Under the pieces are notes generated by a model, which worked only from the letters and a program-made list of their open reading frames with translations, was not told the origin of the DNA and did not search any database. 64,000 bases of DNA from assembly GCF_900187115.1 (NCBI RefSeq), contig NZ_LT906455.1, positions 1,860,001 through 1,924,000 of the forward strand, in the 5' to 3' direction. This stretch comes from Aliarcobacter butzleri (GTDB lineage: Bacteria; Campylobacterota; Campylobacteria; Campylobacterales; Arcobacteraceae). Position 1 is the first letter of the stretch; each line of letters starts with the position of its first letter. A program made the translations under genes and the position numbers. Of the stretch, positions 16,552 to 23,850 are shown piece after piece.

Positions 16552-18087
16552 ATGACAAATATATATCTTAGAAACAATATTTTCTATTATCGAAAATCAA
16601 TCCCAAATCATTTAAAATTATTTTTCAAAAATAAAACTCTTTATGTTCGTACACTAAGTACAAAATCTAAAAAACTAGCGTTAAAATATGCTACACTATT
16701 AAATAACAAATTTAATGCTATAAAAGAGGTTTATAATATGTCTTTTGACATTGACTTTATATATCAATTAGTGGAAGAATTTCACAATACACAATTAGAA
16801 CTTACCGAACAAGACTTATACAATACACCAAAACCTGAAGATACAATTTTTGCTTTAATGCTGGAAGATAGTATTGAACAACTACAACATAATTATCAAA
16901 ATAATATCTTTGAAGTAGAAGAAGTCGAGTTTATACTAAATAAACTTGATTACAAGCCCAATAATGAAGAAATAATAAAAATAGGTAAAATCCTACTAAA
17001 TAGTAAAATAAATCATTTAAAGGCTATTAATGACAAGATAAACAAAGGTCTATATTATAAAGCTAGAAAAATAAACTTAGTAAAAAATAATCTTGCTGCA
17101 AATGAAACAATAACACCTACTAAAAAAGAAGTAAAAGAAGAAGTTAAAGTAGTTAATACTATTGCTTCAACTTTTGACAAATATATCAAATATCAAAGTA
17201 CACAGGATAATTGGACAAATGATACTCTACAATTAAACATAAGAGCTTTTAAACTTTTAAATATGTATTTCAAAGATAAAGATTTAAAAGATATTAAATT
17301 TGATGAGTTGATAGATTTTAGGGATACATTATTGGAGATACCTTTAGCATATACTACAAAAAACTTTTTTAAAAACAAAGATTTAGACTTTATTATTAGT
17401 AATAATGATGACTATGAAACTTTGTCCAATGATACTGTAAACAAATATATTATTAGAGTTAATCAATATCTTGACTATATGTATAAAATAGATTGTATTG
17501 CAAAAGAAAATTTTAAAATTCCAAAACTTAGTTCAGATTCAAAGAAGCGTCAAAATTATACAAGAGAAGAAATACAAAAAATTGAAAATTTAATGCAAAA
17601 TGATACTATTGAAAATCAATTTATAACAAGAGTAGCAACATACCAAGGAATGCGATTAAAAGAGATAACTCAATTAAGATCAGAAGATATTGTTGAAATT
17701 GGTGGTACACCTTGCATAAGTATTAACACAAAAGAAAATAAAACAACTAAAACCGACGCAAGTATTAGAACAATACCTATACACCCAAAATTAATAGAAC
17801 TAGGTTTTTTAGATTTTGTAAAATCTAAAAATAATAATTTATTCAATATTGATAATAAAAGTTTTAGTACATATTTTAGAAAAACATATAAAAACCAAAT
17901 TAATGAAAATAAAACTTTGTATTCATTAAGACATAGTTTTATAGATACTCTAATTCAAAGTAATCAAAAGATGGAACATATAAAAGCTTTTGTAGGACAT
18001 GCGCAAAGTGATAAAACTACTTTTGGATATAGTAATCCAATTAATATAAAACTATTAAAAGGTTTGTTAGATTATATCAATTATTAA
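16552..18087 (+). CDS. Tyrosine recombinase (integrase)
   Basis: 511 residues from the ATG at 16552 (a TTG two codons upstream is less likely). The N-terminal part is an arm-binding domain (IYLRNNIFYYRKSIP) seen in phage and island integrases; a core-binding domain follows at about 200-300. The catalytic domain shows Arg in GMRLKEI, H-x-x-R in LYSLRHSF, His in FVGHAQ and the nucleophile Tyr in TFGYSN. It starts 100 bp inside attL and points into the island, as usual for elements inserted in tRNA genes. It should catalyse integration and excision at tRNA-Met. Confidence 0.93.
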   Translation: MTNIYLRNNIFYYRKSIPNHLKLFFKNKTLYVRTLSTKSKKLALKYATLLNNKFNAIKEVYNMSFDIDFIYQLVEEFHNTQLELTEQDLYNTPKPEDTIFALMLEDSIEQLQHNYQNNIFEVEEVEFILNKLDYKPNNEEIIKIGKILLNSKINHLKAINDKINKGLYYKARKINLVKNNLAANETITPTKKEVKEEVKVVNTIASTFDKYIKYQSTQDNWTNDTLQLNIRAFKLLNMYFKDKDLKDIKFDELIDFRDTLLEIPLAYTTKNFFKNKDLDFIISNNDDYETLSNDTVNKYIIRVNQYLDYMYKIDCIAKENFKIPKLSSDSKKRQNYTREEIQKIENLMQNDTIENQFITRVATYQGMRLKEITQLRSEDIVEIGGTPCISINTKENKTTKTDASIRTIPIHPKLIELGFLDFVKSKNNNLFNIDNKSFSTYFRKTYKNQINENKTLYSLRHSFIDTLIQSNQKMEHIKAFVGHAQSDKTTFGYSNPINIKLLKGLLDYINY

Positions 18088-18179
18088 AAATAACTAAAAT
18101 AATTATTAAACTTGCCGTAGCGTTTTGAGAAAAAGATTACTATAGAAAAAAACAAGATAAGAATAAAAATAAAAAAAAG

Positions 18180-18219
18180 AAACAACTACTTTTTAACTGG
18201 ATAATGCGCCGCAGGCAAA
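18180..18219 (+). repeat. Left arm of 40-bp inverted repeat
   Basis: Reverse complement of 21985-22024 at 38 of 40 positions. It contains TAACTGGAT and ATGCGCCGCA, much more GC-rich than the surroundings. The two arms enclose the replication and mobilization genes. Confidence 0.8.
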
Positions 18220-18243
18220 AAAAGAGATGGAATGTAAAAAGAG

Positions 18244-18435
18244 AATAAACGAAGTTTATTTATTAACATTTTTGCGGCGATTAGCTTCCACGCAAAAATT
18301 ATATACTTTTTGTGAATATATTTAAAATCATATTTTAAATATGTTCAAGTGAAACTTTAGTTTCACCAGAGCATTAAAAAAGTAACTTAATATGATTTTT
18401 TGAAGCGATTTTAATTGCTTCACCGGAACGAGGTG
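18244..18435. other. Cluster of successive stem-loops upstream of iterons
   Basis: Five stems in less than 200 bp: AATAAAC/GTTTATT (18244-18260), TTTTTGCG/CGCAAAAA (18269-18298), a 15-bp near-perfect stem (18314-18346), GTGAAAC/GTTTCAC (18349-18366) and GAAGCGATT/AATTGCTTC (18402-18421), plus a short CACC/GGTG. The last two main stems are each followed by a CACC-GA motif (CACCAGAGC, CACCGGAAC). No ORF is supported here. It may be a single-strand origin, part of the replication origin, or a regulatory RNA. Confidence 0.6.
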
Positions 18436-18515
18436 TAGGAAAAAATCATCTTTTTTCTCTTTTTCTCTTTTTCGCCCCCTTGTAAGCCCCATGAAATCGA
18501 AGCTAATTTACTCTA

Positions 18516-18578
18516 AATGGGAAACTTTTGATAGATAATGGGAAAATATTGATAGATAATGGGAAACTTTTGATAGAT
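18516..18578 (+). repeat. Three 21-bp iterons (replication origin)
   Basis: Three tandem copies of a 21-bp unit beginning AATGGG and ending TTGATAGAT (18516-18536, 18537-18557, 18558-18578); the middle copy differs at two positions. They lie 80 bp upstream of the Rep_3 gene, the usual site of Rep binding in iteron theta plasmids. Confidence 0.85.
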
Positions 18579-18659
18579 AAAAGGAAAAGATTTTAATTTC
18601 TTTACCATTTGATTTTTATGTTACTTAAAACTAATTTTAAATTTAAAAAAGGATTTAAA

Positions 18660-19412
18660 ATGAGTAAAGTAGAAAAAGAAAATTTAGTAGTAAAACATAA
18701 TGCTTTAATAAATGCAACTACTAAATATAAATATGAAACAAACGAATTAAAATTAATTTGTACATTAATATCAAATATAGATAATCAAAAAGACAAAAGT
18801 TTTGATATTAAATATATGAATTTAAGAGATCTGAACTTTTCAGAAAAAGATATAACAAACGTAGAATATATAACAAACTTATGTGAGTCAATTATGTCAA
18901 AACCATTTAAAATTGGAAAAGGTGTTTTCAATTGGTTTAGTGGATTAGTTTATGATGATGGAGTTATAGAATATGCTTTTGATAAAAGATTAAAACCATA
19001 TTTATTAGAACTAAAAGATAATTTCACAAGATACAACATAAGTAATATTTTAAAACTAAGAAGTGCTTATTCAATACAAGTTTTTGAATTACTAACACAA
19101 TATAAAACTATAGGTAATAGAACAATTACAATAGATGAATTTAGAAAACTTTTAAAAATTCCAAATACTTATACAAATAAAGATATTAGGGTAATGATAG
19201 AAAGTGTACAAAAAGATTTAAAAAAAAATACAACTATAAAATTTGAATTTAGTTTTAAAAAACTTGGTAAATCATTTCATTCAATAGATTTTCAGATCTG
19301 TGATAATTTTGAAACAATAGAAAAAATCAAAAAAGAAAGAAAAGCTAAAAGACAAGAAGGTGCAAATACTTTGCAACAAAAAATGAAAGCATTAAAAATA
19401 GAAGATAATTAA
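18660..19412 (+). CDS. Plasmid replication initiator, Rep_3 family
   Basis: 250 residues from the ATG at 18660, chosen for the AAAGGA just upstream; an in-frame ATG 51 nt before has no site. It has the two winged-helix layout of RepB/Rep_3 initiators: the opening VVKHNALINATTKYKYETNELKL-type segment, then SAYSIQVFELLTQYKTIG and ITIDEFRKLLKIP. It would bind the iterons immediately upstream to start replication and limit copy number. A convergent terminator follows. Its presence in a chromosomal island points to a plasmid that integrated. Confidence 0.9.
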   Translation: MSKVEKENLVVKHNALINATTKYKYETNELKLICTLISNIDNQKDKSFDIKYMNLRDLNFSEKDITNVEYITNLCESIMSKPFKIGKGVFNWFSGLVYDDGVIEYAFDKRLKPYLLELKDNFTRYNISNILKLRSAYSIQVFELLTQYKTIGNRTITIDEFRKLLKIPNTYTNKDIRVMIESVQKDLKKNTTIKFEFSFKKLGKSFHSIDFQICDNFETIEKIKKERKAKRQEGANTLQQKMKALKIEDN

Positions 19413-19416
19413 AGTT

Positions 19417-19445
19417 ATAGGGAAATTTTATTCCCTATTTAATAT
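19417..19445. terminator. Convergent terminator between rep and the membrane-protein gene
   Basis: Perfect 8-bp stem ATAGGGAA (19417-19424) and TTCCCTAT (19431-19438) with a 6-nt loop and a TTTAATATTTTT tail on the plus strand. It overlaps the stop codon of the minus-strand gene. Confidence 0.7.
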
Positions 19446-20154
19446 TTTTATTAACTTCTTGAGTAGTATTTGTAGTATTCGTATTTTGATCATTTTTAGG
19501 AGAATTAATAAATCCTATCAATAATAGAACAAGCCAAACAAAAGATATTATTCTTGAAGTTTTTGAAAATCCTTTTTTAAGTGTAAACCAAGCAAAAATA
19601 TAAGGCATAAAAATTACCCCTATGTATATAAAAATTTTATATACCATACTAATTTCTGAAATATTTTTTTCTTTTTTAATTTCTACACGTTTATATTGTG
19701 TATAATCAATCTCTATTGATTTAGTTGCTAAACCTTGTTCTAAATAAGTATTAAAATTTTTATTATAATCTTCTACAAAGTCTACAAGATTATAAACTGA
19801 ATCTGATATTTTTCTTTTTGCAACTACTCCATAATCTTTAATTTCTAAAGTTCTCATGGCAATTTTATTTATATCTAATACTATTTTCATAAATTCTTCA
19901 TATTTCTTGCTACCAATAAATAAATCATCTAAATCTATTTCATATTTACTTATTTCTTCAAAATTATATCCATTTGTTTCAACAAATTTTTTTACAGAAT
20001 CTAAAGTTTTTGTATTCATAGAATTTAAAAATTCTTGAAATTCTTGTTCTTTTTTATCCTTTTCATTTTTTTTATTATTGTTATCCAAATTTATTTTAGT
20101 ACCTATACCAATCCTAAAACCATTCCCCAAATTTTTACTAATTCCTATAAACAT
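19435..20154 (-). CDS. Unidentified island membrane protein
   Basis: 239 residues. N-terminal stretch MFIGISKNLGNGFRIGIGTK resembles a short beta-hairpin common in phage and plasmid proteins of unknown function. Residues 30-155 are charged and helical, followed by two membrane helices (about 172-190 and 203-222) and an Asn/Thr-rich tail. I do not recognise a family. It lies between rep and the relaxase gene but on the other strand, so it has its own promoter; entry exclusion, partner recognition or a host-protective role are all possible and unproved. Confidence 0.7.
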   Translation of the reverse strand: MFIGISKNLGNGFRIGIGTKINLDNNNKKNEKDKKEQEFQEFLNSMNTKTLDSVKKFVETNGYNFEEISKYEIDLDDLFIGSKKYEEFMKIVLDINKIAMRTLEIKDYGVVAKRKISDSVYNLVDFVEDYNKNFNTYLEQGLATKSIEIDYTQYKRVEIKKEKNISEISMVYKIFIYIGVIFMPYIFAWFTLKKGFSKTSRIISFVWLVLLLIGFINSPKNDQNTNTTNTTQEVNKNIK

Positions 20155-20300
20155 AAAAGCTTATCCCCTAATAGATTTATATATTTTTATATCTTATAGA
20201 AGTGTTGCTTAAATAATCAAATTTATGTTTTTTTACAGATTAGAAGAACAAAAATGTTTTGTGATTCTTCTCTTAGAGGTGGGGAAGTTCAAGGGGATTT

Positions 20301-20380
20301 TTAAGGGTGTTCACCCCTTAAACTTACTAAAGATTAACACGAAGTGGTAATCTAGTAAGTCAAATGTAAGTATTACCATT
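20301..20380. other. Candidate origin of transfer (oriT)
   Basis: The 278-bp space upstream of the relaxase gene holds two clear inverted repeats: TTAAGGGTG (20301-20309) with CACCCCTTAA (20312-20321), and ACTTACTAAAGATTA (20322-20336) with TAATCTAGTAAGT (20348-20360), the latter with a two-base bulge. MobV relaxases act at such inverted repeats next to their own gene. The nick site cannot be fixed by eye. Confidence 0.4.
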
Positions 20381-20432
20381 ACTCGAAATTTTTAACTTAT
20401 AATTAATAGGTATCAAAATGAAGGGATACACT

Positions 20433-21887
20433 ATGAATAATTATATTAATTCAAGGATACAAGCACACAATAATCTTAAAATTAGAAATGCAATTAAACA
20501 CAATCTTAGACACACTCACAAGAGCTTATCTCAACTCGAAAACAACAATTTCAATTATATTTTTTTGGATGGAAAAGCTACTAAAATTACAAAAGAAAAT
20601 AAAAAAGAACTCTATACAAAAATATCAAGTGAATATAAAAAAGATAGACTTGAACATACCGAAATTTATAAAAAATATAATAAAAGAAATCTAAGAGATA
20701 CTTGTGGCTCATGGGGTGAAGGTGTTTTTACTTTTAGTGAACAACTAAAAGAAGATTTGAAAAACAAAAAATATAGTTTAATTGATTTATCAAATCTAGC
20801 TATTGAATGTTTAAAAGATATGGAAAAACATTTAGGAATTAAAACAAAATATATGGTTTTACACCTTGATGAAAAAACTCCACACTTTCAATATTTTTTT
20901 ACAAATTTTGACAATATGGGAGCCTCTATTACTTTTAAAAATAGAGAAACAAAAGACTTATCACCTTTACAAGATATAGCCTATAAACACTTTGGAAAAC
21001 TTGGAATGGAAAGAGGTATAAAAAAAGATTTTACAAACTCTAATTATATTAGTGCTGCAAAATATTGGAAAACTCTAGGAATAGATTTAAAAAATAAAAC
21101 TATAAGTCTTGAAGCACAATACAACAATAAAAAACAAGATATAGAAAAATCATTAAAAGAACTTTATACAGAAGTAAATTTTAAAAAGAATGAGATTAAA
21201 GATTTAAGATCTAGTTACGATAGAACTAGTCAAGAATACAAAGATTTAACAATAGTTTTTAAGCAGTTACAAGTGGAAGAAAAAACTTTGCGGGAAAAAG
21301 TAAAAGAATTAAAAGAAATTGATAATCTTGATAATTACTTAAATTCATTAAAAAGTGATATTAAAAACATTTTAGGAAAAAATACAAAACAAGTAAATTC
21401 AATCTTAGGAGTAAGTAGAATTGAGGTAGAAAATATTACTCAAATGTATAAGGAACTTGTCTCAAAAATAAGTGAACCATTAAACTCAAAAGTTAAAGAA
21501 ATTGAAGAAAAAGACAAAATTATTAAAGAACTTAATGACAAATTAGATAAAAAAGAAAATCGAATTAATGAATTAATAGTTGAAAAAAATAAATTAAATG
21601 ATACAAATAATGTTTTAAATCAAGAAAACACCCAAATTAAGCAAAAACTAACTTTAGATATACAAAATCTTGAAAAAGAACAAAAATCATTTCTAGGTAC
21701 ATTAAAACAACAAAATCAAAAATTAAGAGATAGAACTAAATATTTAAAAAAGATTTTAAAAGATCAGAATATAAAAATTACTAGAGATCAGATTAGACTA
21801 GCTCTAAACAAACCTAAACCTAAATCTAAAAAGATTGAACAATCTTTAATTAGAAAACAAGAACTCAACAACCTTAGCAGGATATAA
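20433..21887 (+). CDS. mob: MobV (Pre/Mob)-type relaxase
   Basis: 484 residues from the ATG at 20433, which has AAGGGA just upstream (an ATG at 20418 lacks one). Motif I-like IKHNLR occurs near the N-terminus and motif III-like VLHLDEKTPHFQYFF at about residues 150-165, where the usual last His of HxDExxPHxH is Gln. The C-terminal 270 residues are a long coiled coil (KEIEEKDKIIKELNDKLDKK type), as in other Mob/Pre proteins. It nicks one strand at oriT and leads it into a recipient through another element's transfer machinery; no type IV secretion genes are present here. Confidence 0.85.
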   Translation: MNNYINSRIQAHNNLKIRNAIKHNLRHTHKSLSQLENNNFNYIFLDGKATKITKENKKELYTKISSEYKKDRLEHTEIYKKYNKRNLRDTCGSWGEGVFTFSEQLKEDLKNKKYSLIDLSNLAIECLKDMEKHLGIKTKYMVLHLDEKTPHFQYFFTNFDNMGASITFKNRETKDLSPLQDIAYKHFGKLGMERGIKKDFTNSNYISAAKYWKTLGIDLKNKTISLEAQYNNKKQDIEKSLKELYTEVNFKKNEIKDLRSSYDRTSQEYKDLTIVFKQLQVEEKTLREKVKELKEIDNLDNYLNSLKSDIKNILGKNTKQVNSILGVSRIEVENITQMYKELVSKISEPLNSKVKEIEEKDKIIKELNDKLDKKENRINELIVEKNKLNDTNNVLNQENTQIKQKLTLDIQNLEKEQKSFLGTLKQQNQKLRDRTKYLKKILKDQNIKITRDQIRLALNKPKPKSKKIEQSLIRKQELNNLSRI

Positions 21888-21899
21888 ATATCCTGTAGC

Positions 21900-21945
21900 C
21901 TAGTTTTAATTCTTTTTAAAAAATTTAAAAAGGAAATAAAACTAG
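21900..21945 (+). terminator. Long hairpin after the relaxase gene
   Basis: A 21-22-bp imperfect stem starts CTAGTTTTA and closes with TAAAACTAG. A second perfect stem, CAGGATAT/ATATCCTG, overlaps the relaxase stop codon just before it. Both probably end relaxase transcription. Confidence 0.5.
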
Positions 21946-21984
21946 TGCTATCTTATTATTCATTTTTCTCTTCTACTTTATCTC

Positions 21985-22024
21985 TTTGCTTGCGGCGCAT
22001 CATCCAGTTAAAAAGTAGTTGTTT
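21985..22024 (-). repeat. Right arm of 40-bp inverted repeat
   Basis: Counterpart of 18180-18219 in opposite orientation with two mismatches. It lies between the relaxase gene and the promoter of the rebuilt tRNA-Met. Confidence 0.8.
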
Positions 22025-22050
22025 TTTGTAATAGTTTTGTTATAGTTTTT
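22022..22050 (+). repeat. Right copy of terminal direct repeat
   Basis: Matches 16493-16520 except for one extra T, in the same orientation. Together they lie about 45 bp and 70 bp inside the two att sites. Confidence 0.55.
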
Positions 22051-22074
22051 AGCTTTTTTTAAGTTTTATCCCGT

Positions 22075-22080
22075 TATAAT
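22075..22080 (+). promoter_or_regulatory. Island-encoded -10 box for the rebuilt tRNA-Met
   Basis: TATAAT 41 bp upstream of the tRNA, in island DNA. Because the island separates Met-Thr-Gln from the original promoter, this is probably the promoter now used by the three tRNAs. Confidence 0.6.
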
Positions 22081-22119
22081 CTCGACCTTGAAACAAAGAA
22101 AAAGCCTAGTTTCAAAGAT

Positions 22120-22162
22120 ATGTCAAGGTAGCTCAGCTGGTTAGAGCGCTGGTCTCATAAGC
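22120..22162 (+). repeat. Right attachment site (attR)
   Basis: Exact copy of the 43-nt left att site; here it continues into the 3' half of tRNA-Met, so the 5' half of the working tRNA is contributed by the island. Confidence 0.9.
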
Positions 22163-22198
22163 CGGAGGTCGAGGGTTCGAGTCCCTCTCTTGACACCA
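22122..22198 (+). tRNA. tRNA with CAT anticodon (elongator Met; Ile2 possible)
   Basis: Complete cloverleaf with acceptor GTCAAGG (last pair G-U), loop CTCATAA, discriminator A and encoded CCA. It lacks the initiator features of 16321-16397. A CAT anticodon could also be a lysidine-modified tRNA-Ile2, which cannot be told apart with confidence by eye. Confidence 0.9.
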
Positions 22199-22208
22199 TT
22201 TTAAGTGT

Positions 22209-22285
22209 GCTGGTGTAGCTCAGTTGGCTAGAGCAGCTGATTTGTAATCAGCAGGTCGGGGGTTCGACTCCCTTCACCAGCTCCA
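22209..22285 (+). tRNA. tRNA-Thr(TGT)
   Basis: Acceptor GCTGGTG/CACCAGC, anticodon loop TTTGTAA, encoded CCA. Identical to the minus-strand copy at 38209-38285. Confidence 0.95.
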
Positions 22286-22302
22286 CTTTTTAATCAATCT
22301 TC

Positions 22303-22377
22303 TGGGGTATCGCCAAGCGGTAAGGCAACGGTTTTTGGTACCGTCACTCGAAGGTTCGAATCCTTCTACCCCATCCA
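22303..22377 (+). tRNA. tRNA-Gln(TTG)
   Basis: Acceptor TGGGGTA/TACCCCA, anticodon loop TTTTGGT giving TTG, encoded CCA. Last tRNA of the cluster. Confidence 0.93.
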
Positions 22378-22542
22378 CTTTTATTTTCCAAAAGACACTT
22401 TTAATTCATAAATTGAAATTATTTAAAAAATCATATTTTTCCCATTTTATTGGATAATTTTTTTCTTTTAATAAATTTTATCATAAATTAAGCTTTAAAT
22501 TAATATCATTTCATCAGTTAAATTATAAAAAAAGGATTAAAA

Positions 22543-23139
22543 ATGTTAGTAACAAAAAAAGCTCCAGATTTCACAGCAACAGCTGTACTTGCGGATGGTC
22601 AAATTGTAGAAAATTTTAACTTATATGAAAACATTGGTGAGAAAGGTGCAATTTTATTCTTTTGGCCTTTAGACTTTACATTTGTTTGTCCATCAGAAAT
22701 TATTGCTTTTTCAAAAAGAACAGATGAGTTTAAAGCAAGAGGAATCAACGTAATTGGTTGTTCAGTTGATTCTCAATTCTCACACTTTGCATGGAGAGAA
22801 ACAGCAGTTGAAAATGGTGGAATTGGAAGAGTAAAATTCCCAATGGTAGCTGATTTAAATAAACAAATTTCAAAAGACTATGATGTACTATTTGGTGAAT
22901 CAGTTGCATTAAGAGGATCTTTCTTAATTGATAAAGATGGAACAATAAGACATGCAGTTATCAATGATTTACCATTAGGAAGAAACGTAGATGAAATGAT
23001 TAGAATGGTTGATGCTATGTTATTTACTAATGAATATGGTGAAGTTTGTCCAGCTGGTTGGCAAAAAGGTGATGAAGGTATGAAAGCAAACAAAGATGGT
23101 GTTGCTGATTATCTTGCTAAAAACGAAGGTAAATTATAA
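22543..23139 (+). CDS. Typical 2-Cys peroxiredoxin (AhpC/TSA)
   Basis: 198 residues. The peroxidatic Cys49 is in DFTFVCPSE and the resolving Cys169 in EVCPAGW; the active-site Pro and Thr (FWPLDFTFVCP) are present. It reduces hydrogen peroxide and organic peroxides in the cytoplasm. The thioredoxin gene follows 11 nt downstream, so its reductant is probably made in the same operon. AAAGGA precedes the start. Family and residues are clear. Confidence 0.95.
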   Translation: MLVTKKAPDFTATAVLADGQIVENFNLYENIGEKGAILFFWPLDFTFVCPSEIIAFSKRTDEFKARGINVIGCSVDSQFSHFAWRETAVENGGIGRVKFPMVADLNKQISKDYDVLFGESVALRGSFLIDKDGTIRHAVINDLPLGRNVDEMIRMVDAMLFTNEYGEVCPAGWQKGDEGMKANKDGVADYLAKNEGKL

Positions 23140-23150
23140 AAGGTTATAAA

Positions 23151-23468
23151 ATGGGAAAATACATAGATTTAAATAAAAATAATATAAAAGAAAATATTCA
23201 AGAAGGTGTCGTTCTAGTTGATTTTTGGGCACCATGGTGTGGACCTTGTCGAATGCTTGCTCCTGCTATTGATCAATTAGCAGAAGAATTTGAAAACAAA
23301 GCAAAGATTTGCAAAGTTAATACAGAAGAAGAACCAGATTTAACAAGTGAATATCAAGTAAGATCAATTCCTACTATTCTTTTCTTTAAAAATGGAGAAA
23401 TTGTTGATCAAATGATTGGAGCAACAACTAAAGCTAAACTTGAAGAAAAGTTAAACAGTTTATTATAA
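23151..23468 (+). CDS. trxA: Thioredoxin
   Basis: 105 residues with the WCGPC active site (Cys30, Cys33), the buried Asp of LVDFWAPWC and the cis-Pro in RSIPT. It reduces disulfides, here most likely including the peroxiredoxin encoded just before. A clear terminator follows. The Lys/Glu-rich first 20 residues show no export signal, so it is cytoplasmic. Confidence 0.95.
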   Translation: MGKYIDLNKNNIKENIQEGVVLVDFWAPWCGPCRMLAPAIDQLAEEFENKAKICKVNTEEEPDLTSEYQVRSIPTILFFKNGEIVDQMIGATTKAKLEEKLNSLL

Positions 23469-23503
23469 AATTTAGAAGAAATCACTCTTCTAAATTTTAA
23501 TAT
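23469..23503 (+). terminator. Terminator of the peroxiredoxin-thioredoxin operon
   Basis: Perfect 13-bp stem (23469-23481 with 23488-23500), loop AATCAC, ending in TTTT. It also stands opposite the end of the convergent YCII gene. Confidence 0.75.
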
Positions 23504-23520
23504 ATTAAAATCTATTTTAA

Positions 23521-23808
23521 TTAGTTTTTTGGAAGCAACTTAACAGGAACCATCTGGAATTCATCCATATTCCAAACATTATTTTTTACATAAGGTTCAT
23601 TTAAAAGCCATTCATCAATCTCTTCATCATTTTCAAAATCAACAAATAAAGTTGATCCAACCATCATATCATCTTCTATTAAAGCGCCAGCATCTATTAT
23701 TTTACCTTCGCTCATTAATTTTCTAGCACCTTCAATATGTGCTTCTCTTGATTCAAGTCTTCGCTCTAATGCACCGTCATTATCATAAGCTATTACTAAA
23801 TATTGCAT
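23521..23808 (-). CDS. YCII-related domain protein
   Basis: 95 residues with the ferredoxin-like YCII fold pattern: MQYLVIAYDNDGALERRLESREAH at the start, a conserved His in REAHIEGAR, Gly/Asp in DAGALIEDD, and DEWLLNEPYVKNNVW at the end. Members are small cytoplasmic enzymes of mostly unknown reaction. It reads away from the conserved small membrane gene and converges on the thioredoxin terminator. Function unknown. Confidence 0.85.
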   Translation of the reverse strand: MQYLVIAYDNDGALERRLESREAHIEGARKLMSEGKIIDAGALIEDDMMVGSTLFVDFENDEEIDEWLLNEPYVKNNVWNMDEFQMVPVKLLPKN

Positions 23809-23850
23809 AAATATCCTTTATTAATTGATTGCGTTATTCTATCACAAAGT

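Larger units (their letters stand above)
16407..22162. mobile_element. 5.7-kb integrated mobilizable plasmid-like island in tRNA-Met
   Basis: Bounded by 43-nt perfect direct repeats (16407-16449 and 22120-22162) that are the 5' half of tRNA-Met(CAT). Contents in order: tyrosine recombinase, a structured origin region with three iterons, Rep_3 initiator, a membrane protein on the opposite strand, and a MobV-type relaxase. This set suits an element that can excise, replicate and be mobilised by another plasmid's conjugation system. No cargo such as resistance or toxin genes is recognised. It splits a tRNA operon in two. Confidence 0.9.

Noticed and set aside
18120-18515. CRISPR array or other regular repeat in the structured island region
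   Set aside because: The stems differ from one another and there is no regular repeat-spacer pattern.
18516-18578. Tandem repeats as a simple microsatellite or phase-variation tract
   Set aside because: The 21-bp units lie just upstream of a Rep_3 initiator gene, which fits iterons better, and they are not inside a coding or promoter tract of another gene.
22543-23468. Peroxiredoxin-thioredoxin genes as part of the mobile island
   Set aside because: They lie outside the right att site and after two ordinary tRNAs, and their base composition is like the core genes.
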